From the NCBI RefSeq assembly GCF_013408425.1, contig NZ_JACBYV010000001.1:2356001-2420000 (forward strand): 64,000 bases of DNA. The letters are read 5' to 3'. Source of the DNA: Pseudomonas flavescens. GTDB taxonomy: Bacteria; Pseudomonadota; Gammaproteobacteria; Pseudomonadales; Pseudomonadaceae. Positions within the stretch are counted from its first letter, which is position 1; each line of letters starts with the position of its first letter. The translations under genes were made by a program, and so were the position numbers. Below the pieces are notes generated by a model. It was not told the DNA's origin. It saw nothing but the letters and a program-made list of their open reading frames with translations, and made no database searches. This document shows, one piece after another, positions 54,285 to 62,207 of this stretch.

Positions 54285-56741
54285 TCAGTCGCCGATGCCG
54301 CCTACTTTCCAGATGTCCTTGGCGTACTCGCGGATGGTGCGGTCGGAGGAGAACCAGCCGGTACGTGCGGTGTTGAGCACCGCCGCCTGCCACCAGCGGT
54401 CCGGGGTGCGCCAGAGCATGTCGACCTTGCGCTGCGCGTCCCAGTAGGCCTGGAAATCGGCACACACCAGGAAGCGGTCGTGAGCCAGCAGGCCATCGAT
54501 CAGGCCAACATAGCGACCGGGATCGTCCGGCGAGAACACCCCGGAGCGAATCGCTTCCAGGGCGCCGGCCAGGCGCTCGGAGGCGGCCACTTCGGCGCTC
54601 ATGTTCAGGTCACGACGCGAACGCGCCGCCACCTGCTGAGCGGTCATGCCGAAGATGAACATGTTCTCGCGACCGATCTGCTCGGACATCTCCACGTTGG
54701 CGCCATCCAGGGTACCGATGGTCAGTGCACCGTTGAGGGCGAACTTCATGTTGCTGGTACCGGACGCTTCCAGCCCCGCCGTGGAAATCTGTTCGGACAG
54801 GTCGGCTGCCGGGATGATCACCTCGGCCAGGCTGACGTTGTAGTTGGGGATGAACACCACCTTGAGCAAGCCGCGCAGGGTCGGATCGACGTTGATGGTG
54901 CGGCTGATGTCGTTGGCCAGTTTGATGATCAGCTTGGCCTGGTGATAGCTGGCCGCGGCCTTGCCGGCAAAGATCTTCACCCGTGGCGCCCAGTCGGTGG
55001 CCGGGTCGTTGCGCATCGCCTGGTACAGCGCCACGGTGTGCAGCAGGTTGAGCAGTTGCCGCTTGTACTCGTGGATGCGTTTGACCTGCACGTCGAAGAT
55101 CGCCTGGGTGTCCAGGCTGATACCCATACGCTCGCGAACCAACTCGGCGAGCTCGCGCTTGGCGTGCTGGCGCTGAGCGGCGAACTGCTTGCGGAACGAT
55201 GCCTTGGCCGCGAACGGCTCGAGCTTGCGCAGGGTGGCTTCCGGGTTATCGAGCAGTTCATCACCCACCGCGCCGACCAGCAGCTCGGTCAGTTGCGGGT
55301 TGGACTGATACAGCCAGCGGCGGAAGGTCACGCCGTTGGTCTTGTTGTTGATGCGCTCGGGGTACAGGCGATGGAAGTCGCTGAATACGCTTTTGCGCAT
55401 CAGATTGGTGTGCAGTGACGACACCCCGTTGATGCTGTGCGAGCCCAGGAATGCCAGGTTGCCCATGCGCACGCGACGACCGTTGTCTTCGTCGATCAAC
55501 GAGATGGAGCGCAGCAGCTCGAAGTCATGGATCTCCTTGGCCCGCAGCGAATCGATGTGATACGCATTGATCAGGTAGATGATCTGCATGTGCCGCGGCA
55601 GCAGGCGCTCCATCAGCGATACCGGCCAGGACTCCAGCGCTTCGGGCAGCAGGGTGTGGTTGGTATAGGACAGCGTGGCGACGGTCAGCTTCCAGGCCTC
55701 GAACCATTCCAGGCGATACACGTCGACGAGCAGGCGCATCAGCTCGGCGACGGCAATCGCCGGGTGGGTGTCGTTGAGCTGGATGGCGACGCGGTCGGGC
55801 AACGAGTGAATGTCGAGGTTCAGCTCCAGATGCCGGGCGATCAGATCCTGCAGCGAGGCGGACACGAAGAAGAATTCCTGACGCAGGCGCAACTCCTGCC
55901 CTGCCTCGGTGCTGTCCGCGGGGTAGAGAACCCGGGAGATGCTCTCGGCCTTGACCACATCGGCTACCGCGCCGAAATGGTCACCGGCGTTGAAGCGTTC
56001 CAGCTTGAGGTCTTCCTCGGCGCGGGCCCGCCACAGGCGCAGGGTGTTGACGCTGGAATGGCGCCAGCCGACCACGGGGGTGTCATAGGCGATGGCGCGA
56101 ATCTGTTCGTTGGGCAGCCATTCGTGGCGAGGCACTTCGCCGGAGCCAGCGAGGTTGGCAACGCTGCCGCCGAAACCGATGCGGTAGCTCACTTCCGGGC
56201 GCTCGAACTCCCAGGGGTTGCCGAAGTCCAGCCAGGTTTCGGTGTGCTCCTGCTGCCAGCCATCGACCACCACCTGGCGAAACAGGCCGTGCTCGTAGCG
56301 AATGCCGTAACCATGGGCGGCGATGTTCAGCGACGCCATGCTTTCCATGAAGCACGCGGCCAGGCGGCCAAGGCCACCGTTGCCCAGGGCCGCATCGGGC
56401 TCCATGTCACGGATCTGCTCGAAATCCACACCCAGTTGCGAGAGCGCCTCGCGAGCGGTGTCGAGCAGGCCGAGATTGCTGAGGTTGTCGACCAGCAGAC
56501 GGCCGATCAGGAACTCCAGCGAGAGGTAATAGACCCGCTTCTGGTCCTGGCGGTCGACTTGCAACGAGGCGTCTTCCCAGTGATCGACCAAGTGATCACG
56601 GGCTGCCAGCGCAACGGCCTCGAACCAGTCGTGGTCGAAAGCATTGCCCGGGTCCTTGCCGACCGCATACCTGAGCTTGGCCAGGATCAGTTGTTTGAAA
56701 GTTTCGACGTGGTCTGTTGCTTTCGCTGCTTCCTCGGCCAT
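54285..56741 (-). CDS. glgP: Glycogen phosphorylase, GlgP
   Basis: GT35 phosphorylase of 818 residues that releases glucose-1-phosphate from glucan ends. It contains KRVYYLSLEFLIGRLLVDNL, DAALGNGGLGRLAACFMES, VKRIHEYKRQLLN and the cofactor site ASGTSNMKFALNGA, with PLP Lys666. The start at 56741 (MAEEAAKATDHVETFKQ) has GGGAG upstream; an ATG at 56798 adds an off-family leader. It completes the glucan cycle with GlgX and MalQ. Preceded by a DUF2513 gene on the same strand. Confidence 0.96.
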   Translation of the reverse strand: MAEEAAKATDHVETFKQLILAKLRYAVGKDPGNAFDHDWFEAVALAARDHLVDHWEDASLQVDRQDQKRVYYLSLEFLIGRLLVDNLSNLGLLDTAREALSQLGVDFEQIRDMEPDAALGNGGLGRLAACFMESMASLNIAAHGYGIRYEHGLFRQVVVDGWQQEHTETWLDFGNPWEFERPEVSYRIGFGGSVANLAGSGEVPRHEWLPNEQIRAIAYDTPVVGWRHSSVNTLRLWRARAEEDLKLERFNAGDHFGAVADVVKAESISRVLYPADSTEAGQELRLRQEFFFVSASLQDLIARHLELNLDIHSLPDRVAIQLNDTHPAIAVAELMRLLVDVYRLEWFEAWKLTVATLSYTNHTLLPEALESWPVSLMERLLPRHMQIIYLINAYHIDSLRAKEIHDFELLRSISLIDEDNGRRVRMGNLAFLGSHSINGVSSLHTNLMRKSVFSDFHRLYPERINNKTNGVTFRRWLYQSNPQLTELLVGAVGDELLDNPEATLRKLEPFAAKASFRKQFAAQRQHAKRELAELVRERMGISLDTQAIFDVQVKRIHEYKRQLLNLLHTVALYQAMRNDPATDWAPRVKIFAGKAAASYHQAKLIIKLANDISRTINVDPTLRGLLKVVFIPNYNVSLAEVIIPAADLSEQISTAGLEASGTSNMKFALNGALTIGTLDGANVEMSEQIGRENMFIFGMTAQQVAARSRRDLNMSAEVAASERLAGALEAIRSGVFSPDDPGRYVGLIDGLLAHDRFLVCADFQAYWDAQRKVDMLWRTPDRWWQAAVLNTARTGWFSSDRTIREYAKDIWKVGGIGD

Positions 56742-56760
56742 CACAGGTTCACTCCCTGAA

Positions 56761-57159
56761 TCAGTTATAGACGTGACCGTTGTGGCCCTCATCGGCACCG
56801 CGGTTGGCGGCGAACAACATGGAGTCGGCGGTTGGTGCGTTCTTCAGGCCTTCGTAGGTGATGCCACCGGCGCGTGCCTGCAGGAAGGCTTTCTTGGCTT
56901 CCCACAGCGCTTCTTCGCGAATGCCGTCGAGCAGGTCGTGGCCGGTCAGGGTCAGGCCATTGGCGATGGCGACTGGCGCACCGTTCCACGGGTGATGCTG
57001 GGAACACTCGATGAGATTGGCCTGGCACATCAGATGAATATGATAGCTGACGGCTTCAGCGGAGTGCTGGCCGACGTCCTGCGGGTAGAAATGATGCCCG
57101 GTCTCCAGTGCCTCGATCTGCAGCAGCAGCTCACGGATCAGTTCCCAATCTCGTTTCAT
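56761..57159 (-). CDS. DUF2513 protein
   Basis: A 132-residue protein starting MKRDWELIRELLLQIEALET, the exact opening of the DUF2513 family. Then AVSYHIHLMCQANLIE and LTLTGHDLLDGIREEALWEA, which looks like a winged-helix-type fold. GAGGAG lies upstream of the ATG. It is 19 nt from glgP on the same strand and probably shares its transcript. Role unknown; a small DNA-binding regulator is possible. Confidence 0.85.
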   Translation of the reverse strand: MKRDWELIRELLLQIEALETGHHFYPQDVGQHSAEAVSYHIHLMCQANLIECSQHHPWNGAPVAIANGLTLTGHDLLDGIREEALWEAKKAFLQARAGGITYEGLKNAPTADSMLFAANRGADEGHNGHVYN

Positions 57160-57381
57160 CGTCGATCTCCTCATGAATTTGTCGGTGGCTGGTCAGGCGC
57201 ATTCCAGAGCCCTGCCCCAAAGTCCTTAGCAATGAGTACCCCACATGCGACAGAGTTCAATCCATAGATGCATTTGCCGACGACCATTCATCCGTCGTCA
57301 TGAACTCGCCTCGCGCGCCGCGTTTCACAACGCTACTGGCCGCGCGCCGGTCTCTGCTCCATCAAGCGCGAGGAGACGCCC

Positions 57382-57759
57382 ATGCCAAGCGGAAGCAAAG
57401 ACAAGTACACCGTAGCCCAGAAACGCAAAGCTGCAGCGATCGAAGCCACTTATGAGCAACGCGGCGTGCCCACGGACGAAGCCCGCGCTCGCGCCTGGGC
57501 GACCGTGAACAAGCAATCCGGTGGTGGTGAACGCCTTGGCGGATCCGGGCGTGGCACCAGCTCCCAGGCCAAAGCCAGGGCCCGCCAGGACTCGGCTCAA
57601 CGCGCTGCGGCCACGCGCCGCGGCGAGGTGCACCCTGATCGGCCGCTGGAAAGCCAGAGCAAGCAGGAACTGCTGCATCTGGCCCGCGCCCGACAGATAA
57701 GCGGCCGCTCGACCATGCGCAAGGCGCAGCTGATCAGCGCCCTGAAGAAAGCCTCTTGA
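57382..57759 (+). CDS. Basic Rho-N/SAP-like small protein
   Basis: A 125-residue basic protein. Residues 1-50 (GSKDKYTVAQKRKAAAIEAT, then RARAWATVNKQSGGG) match a family often labelled plasmid stabilisation protein. The C-terminus SKQELLHLARARQISGRSTM with KAQLISALKKAS is a Rho-N/SAP-like helix-extended-helix motif, which usually binds nucleic acid. GAGGAG upstream. Single gene, likely stress-linked by context. Confidence 0.75.
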   Translation: MPSGSKDKYTVAQKRKAAAIEATYEQRGVPTDEARARAWATVNKQSGGGERLGGSGRGTSSQAKARARQDSAQRAAATRRGEVHPDRPLESQSKQELLHLARARQISGRSTMRKAQLISALKKAS

Positions 57760-57787
57760 TACGCGACCCCCTCGAACGGAGTAGCAC

Positions 57788-58054
57788 ATGACCGAACACA
57801 CCAAGCACGATAGCGCGATCAACCTGGCGCCCATGGAACGGGTGATTTCCATTGCCGGTGGGGTGATGCTGATACGCAAGGGGCTTGCCGTACGCGGCGT
57901 CTTCGGCCTGGTGGACATCGCTGCAGGCGCGCTGGGCCTGTTTCGCGGAGTGACCGGTATCTGCCCGGCGAAGCGGCGCATGGCCGCCTCAAGAAAGCCG
58001 GCAGACACGGTGAAGCGGCTACCCGCGCCGCAGCGCCTGCTGGGTCAGGGTTGA
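57788..58054 (+). CDS. DUF2892 small membrane protein
   Basis: 88 residues with two closely spaced hydrophobic segments, ISIAGGVMLI and GLVDIAAGALGLF, followed by GVTGICPAKRRM. The NLAPMERVISIAGG opening and the GxTGxCP end match DUF2892 (the membrane hairpin of YgaP-type proteins), without a rhodanese domain. It lies 28 nt after the previous gene. Confidence 0.75.
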   Translation: MTEHTKHDSAINLAPMERVISIAGGVMLIRKGLAVRGVFGLVDIAAGALGLFRGVTGICPAKRRMAASRKPADTVKRLPAPQRLLGQG

Positions 58055-58103
58055 TCTGACGGACGTGCCGGCGGGTGTGTCCGCGTCGAGCTGCGCAGGG
58101 CCA

Positions 58104-58493
58104 TCAGCGGTACGAACAGATCATCGCCAGGAACTGGTTTTCCGTGCTGGTGCCGTGGGGTGCGGCTTCGTCCCAGAGCAGCAGTTCGCCGTTGTAGTAG
58201 GCGAAATACAGGGCGCCCGGCTGCTCGTCGCGGCTGGCGAAGCCGCACACCGCCAGATCATCGCCAGCACGGCTGGCAGCGGTACCGAACAGGGAGTCGA
58301 AGCTGATGCCACGCGGGTCGATCGCCGTGAACAGGCTGGCCTTGGCCGCCTCGGTGTCGGCATCGGACGGGGTCACCATGACACGCGTCGGGTTGATCTT
58401 GCCCGTGACGGGTACTTGCGGCGCCGGTGGCTTGGTGTGGCTGCAACCCGCCAGTATCAGCGCCGCGGCGAGGCCGGCCATCAAGGTTTTCAT
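58104..58493 (-). CDS. Hypothetical lipoprotein
   Basis: 129 residues with a signal peptide and lipobox (MKTLMAGLAAALILAGCS). The mature part has FTAIDPRGISFDSLFGTAA, LAVCGFASRDEQPGALYF and AYYNGELLLWDEA. No family recognised. The start at 58493 has GGGAG upstream. On the minus strand between + strand genes, transcribed alone. Confidence 0.68.
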   Translation of the reverse strand: MKTLMAGLAAALILAGCSHTKPPAPQVPVTGKINPTRVMVTPSDADTEAAKASLFTAIDPRGISFDSLFGTAASRAGDDLAVCGFASRDEQPGALYFAYYNGELLLWDEAAPHGTSTENQFLAMICSYR

Positions 58494-58688
58494 GCGTTTC
58501 ACTCCCGTGAAATTCAATCGGGCTGCCCAGCACGCATGCCCCATGTTGCAGGACGCTGGTCAGCGACGCGGCATTGTATGACGGATACAGGGCAGCTCGT
58601 CTGCGCTGGGTCACGCAAACAACTGGTATAGGTGCTGCGGGCGCGATAAATTGCGCCAACCGCCCTGCCCCCTCATTCCGGAGCTTTC

Positions 58689-59138
58689 ATGACCACCGAC
58701 GACACCTGCGCTGATCTGCTGCTCGACAACCAGGTGTGCTTCGCCCTGCATTCGACCTCCCTGGCGATGACCAAGGTCTACAAGCCGCTGCTCAAGAAGC
58801 TCGGGCTGACCTACCCGCAGTACCTGGCCATGCTGGTGCTGTGGGAACGTGACGGCATCACCGTGGGCGAGATCAGCGCTCGCCTGCTGACCGACCCGGG
58901 GTCGCTCACGCCATTGCTCAAGCGTCTGGAGGCCGAGGGTCTGATCACCCGCACGCGCAGCAGCAGCGACGAGCGCGTGGTGCACCTGCAGCTCACCGAC
59001 AAGGGCCGTGCCCTGCACGCCGAGGCTCGGCAGATTCCCGGCTGCATCCTCAACGCCAGTGCCCAGACCGCCAAACGCCTGGCCAGCCTGACCGCCGAAC
59101 TCACGGCACTGCGCAAGCAGTTGCAGGAAAGCCTCTGA
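58689..59138 (+). CDS. ohrR: MarR-family organic peroxide sensor OhrR
   Basis: A 149-residue MarR-type winged-helix repressor. The reactive cysteine is in [17 protein letters not shown] (residues 11-27), the conserved position for OhrR, and the DNA-binding part reads [20 protein letters not shown] with the wing [16 protein letters not shown]. It represses ohr until organic hydroperoxides oxidise the cysteine. It lies upstream of ohr in the same orientation with 200 nt between. Confidence 0.92.
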   Translation: MTTDDTCADLLLDNQVCFALHSTSLAMTKVYKPLLKKLGLTYPQYLAMLVLWERDGITVGEISARLLTDPGSLTPLLKRLEAEGLITRTRSSSDERVVHLQLTDKGRALHAEARQIPGCILNASAQTAKRLASLTAELTALRKQLQESL

Positions 59139-59238
59139 TAGCAACGGCTCGATTGCCGCCACAGGCCTACACTAAGGCTCGCCTGCTCGGCCACGAGCCG
59201 AGGCTTTCGAGCCCGATACGGCAAGCCGTGAAAAATAT

Positions 59239-59294
59239 CTTGCGCACTAACTAAATCAGGAATAGAGTCCACCTCAAGCAAATAGCTTGCGCAC
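59239..59294. promoter_or_regulatory. Putative OhrR operator region
   Basis: Two direct copies of CTTGCGCAC (59239-59247 and 59286-59294) in an AT-rich setting, 47 nt apart, directly upstream of ohr. Their position and the neighbouring OhrR gene make them candidate operator half-sites. The assignment is inferred from position and repetition. Confidence 0.5.
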
Positions 59295-59340
59295 AATTCT
59301 TTACCACGCAAAATACAACCCACGAACAGAGGATTCCAAC

Positions 59341-59769
59341 ATGTCTATCGAAACCGTTGCCTACCGCGCCTACGCTGAAGCCACTGGCGGTCGTGAAGGC
59401 CGTGCCATTTCCTCCGACGGCGTACTCGATGTCGCTCTCACCACACCGAAGGAGCTGGGCGGCGCTGGCGGCCAGGGCACCAACCCGGAGCAGCTGTTCG
59501 CGGCTGGCTACTCGGCCTGCTTCCTGGGTGCGATCAAGTTCGTGGGTGCCCGTGACAAGCACAAGGTCTCGCCGGACAGCTGGATCGAAGGGATTGTCGG
59601 CATCGGCGCAGTGCCTACCGGTTTCGCCATCGAGGTGGAACTGAAGATCACCCTGCCGGGCCTGGACCGTGAAGAAGCCCAGGCGCTGATCGACAAGGCG
59701 CACATCGTGTGCCCTTACTCGAATGCCACCCAGGGCAACATCGACGTCACTCTGACGCTGGTCGAGTGA
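59341..59769 (+). CDS. ohr: Organic hydroperoxide resistance protein Ohr
   Basis: 142-residue Ohr/OsmC-fold thiol peroxidase that reduces organic hydroperoxides. Catalytic cysteines are in [15 protein letters not shown] and [13 protein letters not shown]. The start [17 protein letters not shown] has GAGGA upstream; an in-frame ATG at 59287 is unlikely because it lies in the operator region. Confidence 0.95.
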   Translation: MSIETVAYRAYAEATGGREGRAISSDGVLDVALTTPKELGGAGGQGTNPEQLFAAGYSACFLGAIKFVGARDKHKVSPDSWIEGIVGIGAVPTGFAIEVELKITLPGLDREEAQALIDKAHIVCPYSNATQGNIDVTLTLVE

Positions 59770-59795
59770 TCGCTCGCTGACGGCATGCCGCTCGA

Positions 59796-59833
59796 CGACA
59801 ACGCCCCGGATCATTCCGGGGCGTTGTCGTTTC
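59796..59833. terminator. Terminator after ohr
   Basis: A 15-bp perfect stem CGACAACGCCCCGGA / TCCGGGGCGTTGTCG with loop TCAT, followed by TTT. It ends next to the stop of the convergent monooxygenase gene, so it may serve both. Confidence 0.85.
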
Positions 59834-60101
59834 AGGCGGCACGGCTCTGCAAGTGCTGGATCGCCCCGCTGCGCCAGGCGCTGTCCAGCACCTCCTGCAG
59901 CAAGGGCGTGCGAAAGTAGCGATCCAGATCGGCTGAAGAGCGCCAGCTGCTGCGCAGTTGCCAGCGTTGCCGGTCCTGCTGCAGTTCGAAAGCTACGCAG
60001 CCCTCCAGGCCACGCAGCGGTTCCAGCAGGTCTCGCAGGTAGCCGCCCAACTCTTCGCAGCGGCCAGGTGGAGCATCGAGCACGGTGATGTGGGTCTGCA
60101 T
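59832..60101 (-). CDS. Antibiotic biosynthesis monooxygenase (ABM) domain protein
   Basis: 89 residues of the ABM ferredoxin-like fold: MQTHITVLDAPPGRCEELGG, LRGLEGCVAFELQQDRQR and WQLRSSWRSSADLDRYFR. Such small cofactor-free monooxygenases usually dimerise; substrate not predictable. It lies downstream of the SDR gene on the same strand, with a strong hairpin between. Confidence 0.82.
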   Translation of the reverse strand: MQTHITVLDAPPGRCEELGGYLRDLLEPLRGLEGCVAFELQQDRQRWQLRSSWRSSADLDRYFRTPLLQEVLDSAWRSGAIQHLQSRAA

Positions 60102-60126
60102 GAATGTGTCCTCACGAATGAATCAG

Positions 60127-60155
60127 GGGGCGGCGCCGAACACTGGCGCCGCCCC
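60127..60155. terminator. GC-rich hairpin between SDR and ABM genes
   Basis: An 11-bp stem GGGGCGGCGCC / GGCGCCGCCCC with a 7-nt loop. There is no U tract, so it may be a weak or factor-assisted terminator of the SDR transcript. Confidence 0.5.
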
Positions 60156-60200
60156 TTCCAGGACGCCACTGAAAACCGGGGTGTTTTTTAGCGGTAACCT

Positions 60201-60938
60201 TCAGTGGATGCTTGCCGTGGGGCGCACCACCAGTTCGCTGACGTCGACGTCCGCTGGCTGCTCGATGGCATACGCCACAGCGCGGGCGATGGCGTCGGGG
60301 CGGATGGCGATCTTGCGGAACTCGCGCATGGCCTCACGGGCGCCCTCGTCGGAAATGCTCTCGGCCAGCTCGGACTCGACCACGCCGGGGGAGACCAGGG
60401 TGACGCGGATGTCGCCACCCACTTCCTGGCGCAGACCATCGCTGATCGCCCGAACCGCATATTTGGTGGCGCAATACACCGCAGCGGTTGGCGATACGCG
60501 ATAGGCACCGATGGATGCCACGTTGATGATCTGCCCGCTACGCTGCCCCTGCATCAACGGCAGCACGGCGGCGATGCCGTGCAGCACACCGCGAATATTG
60601 ACGTCGATCATGCGGTTCCACTCGTCGAGCTTGAGCGCCTCGATCATCGACAGCGGCATTACCCCGGCATTGTTGATCAGCACGTCGACGCGACCGTATT
60701 CGGTCAGCGCGGCATCCACGAAGGCCTGGACGTCAGCGGCGTCGGTGACGTCGAGGCGGCGGGCGATGGCCTGGCCACCAGCCGCGCCGATCTCTTCGAC
60801 CAGTTGCTGCAAGCGCTCGACACGGCGTGCGCCGAGCACCACCCGAGCGCCCTTCTCTGCCAGCAGACGGGCGCAGCCTTCGCCGATTCCGCTGCTGGCG
60901 CCAGTGATCAGTACGACTTTTTCTTGGATATTGGACAT
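60201..60938 (-). CDS. Short-chain dehydrogenase/reductase
   Basis: 245-residue classical SDR: VVLITGASSGIGEGCARLL (TGxxxGIG cofactor site), VDVLINNAGVMPL, and the catalytic NVASIGAYRVSPTAAVYCAT with K (Ser, Tyr and Lys of the S...YxxxK motif). Arg in LGARRVERL suggests NADP(H). It is transcribed divergently from an AraC-type regulator that probably controls it. Substrate unknown. Confidence 0.92.
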   Translation of the reverse strand: MSNIQEKVVLITGASSGIGEGCARLLAEKGARVVLGARRVERLQQLVEEIGAAGGQAIARRLDVTDAADVQAFVDAALTEYGRVDVLINNAGVMPLSMIEALKLDEWNRMIDVNIRGVLHGIAAVLPLMQGQRSGQIINVASIGAYRVSPTAAVYCATKYAVRAISDGLRQEVGGDIRVTLVSPGVVESELAESISDEGAREAMREFRKIAIRPDAIARAVAYAIEQPADVDVSELVVRPTASIH

Positions 60939-61213
60939 GACGAGATCCTCTGGTGAGTGCGGCTCACTGCGCCGCGATAGGTCCAGAGATTAAGGATCAG
61001 GGCGATTTGGCGTTAGTCGATTACTGGAACATTCTTGCCTGATTCTGCTTGATGCGGTTTTGGTTTCATCGCGTCTCGCCCATGAGTGCTGGCGCCCCTA
61101 CAGGAAATTGCCTATTCCTCTCTTATGCTTGCCCATTCCTGTGGAGTGCGACTGCCGCGCAGGACGTCTGGGCAAATCCCGGATAATCTGCGCCCAGACT
61201 CAGGAGTGACCCC

Positions 61214-62128
61214 ATGATGCAACCCGATCAGCTCGATGAACTGGCCGCCCGGCAACTCGAACTTGCCAGTCTGATCAAGCGCAAGACGCCCTCGGAAGGC
61301 ATGCACGATACCCTCATCGAGGGTTTGAGCCTCGCCTACACGGCAGCGCCCAGCCTGCCGATGCCGACGCTCTACCGACCCTGCCTGTGCATCATCGCCC
61401 AGGGCCGCAAGGAGATCCGTCTCGGTGCGGAACAGTACTTCTACGACCCGCTGAACTACCTGGTGGCCTCGGTAACCCTGCCGGTCACCGGTCAGGTCGT
61501 CGAGGCGACGCCGGAAGTGCCGTACCTGAGCCTGAAACTGGACATCGACCCGGCGATGATCAGCAGCCTGCTCGCCGAAGCCGGCCCCATCGGCCTGCCC
61601 AACCCCGGCGCCAACCGTGCCCTGTTCGTCGACCGCCTGGATCCGTCGATGCTCGACGCGGTGATCCGCCTGCTGCGCCTGCTCGATACCCCGCGCGATG
61701 CCGCCATGCTGGCGCCGCTGGCGCTGCGCGAGATCTTCTATCGCCTGCTGCGCAGCCCCCAGGGTCAACGCCTGCGCGAACTGGTGATGGCGGACAGCCA
61801 GAGCCATCGCATCGCCCGGGCGATCGAATGGATCAACCAGCATTACGACAAACCGCTGCGCATCGAAGAGCTGGCCCGTGAAGTCAACCTCAGCGCCTCG
61901 ACCCTGCACCACCGTTTCAAGGCAGTCACCGCCCTGAGCCCGCTGCAGTACCAGAAGCAGTTGCGCCTGCAGGAAGCGCGCAGGCTGATGTTCAGCGAAG
62001 GCCTGGAAGCGGCGTCGGCCAGCTTCCGCGTCGGCTATGAAAGCCCGTCCCAGTTCAGCCGTGAATACAGCCGCCTGTTCGGCGCGCCCCCCCTGCGCGA
62101 CATGCACAGGCTGCGCAACGCGGGCTGA
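61214..62128 (+). CDS. AraC family regulator (AraC_N type)
   Basis: 304 residues. The N-terminal AraC_N domain (LSLAYTAAPSLPMPTLYRPC, CIIAQGRKEIRLG, VASVTLPVTGQV) is joined to a double helix-turn-helix: RIEELAREVNLSASTLHHRF and ASFRVGYESPSQFSREYSRL. The divergent layout with the SDR gene (275 nt between) is the usual one for this subfamily. A strong terminator follows. Confidence 0.93.
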   Translation: MMQPDQLDELAARQLELASLIKRKTPSEGMHDTLIEGLSLAYTAAPSLPMPTLYRPCLCIIAQGRKEIRLGAEQYFYDPLNYLVASVTLPVTGQVVEATPEVPYLSLKLDIDPAMISSLLAEAGPIGLPNPGANRALFVDRLDPSMLDAVIRLLRLLDTPRDAAMLAPLALREIFYRLLRSPQGQRLRELVMADSQSHRIARAIEWINQHYDKPLRIEELAREVNLSASTLHHRFKAVTALSPLQYQKQLRLQEARRLMFSEGLEAASASFRVGYESPSQFSREYSRLFGAPPLRDMHRLRNAG

Positions 62129-62143
62129 TCGCAGACCCGAAAG

Positions 62144-62180
62144 AGCGCGTCACCGATCGGGGTCGGTGACGCGCTTTTTT
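62144..62180 (+). terminator. Intrinsic terminator after the AraC gene
   Basis: A 13-bp stem AGCGCGTCACCGA / TCGGTGACGCGCT with a 6-nt loop, followed by TTTTT. Confidence 0.92.
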
Positions 62181-62207
62181 ACATCTGCCGCCAAGAACCC
62201 TCGCCCC

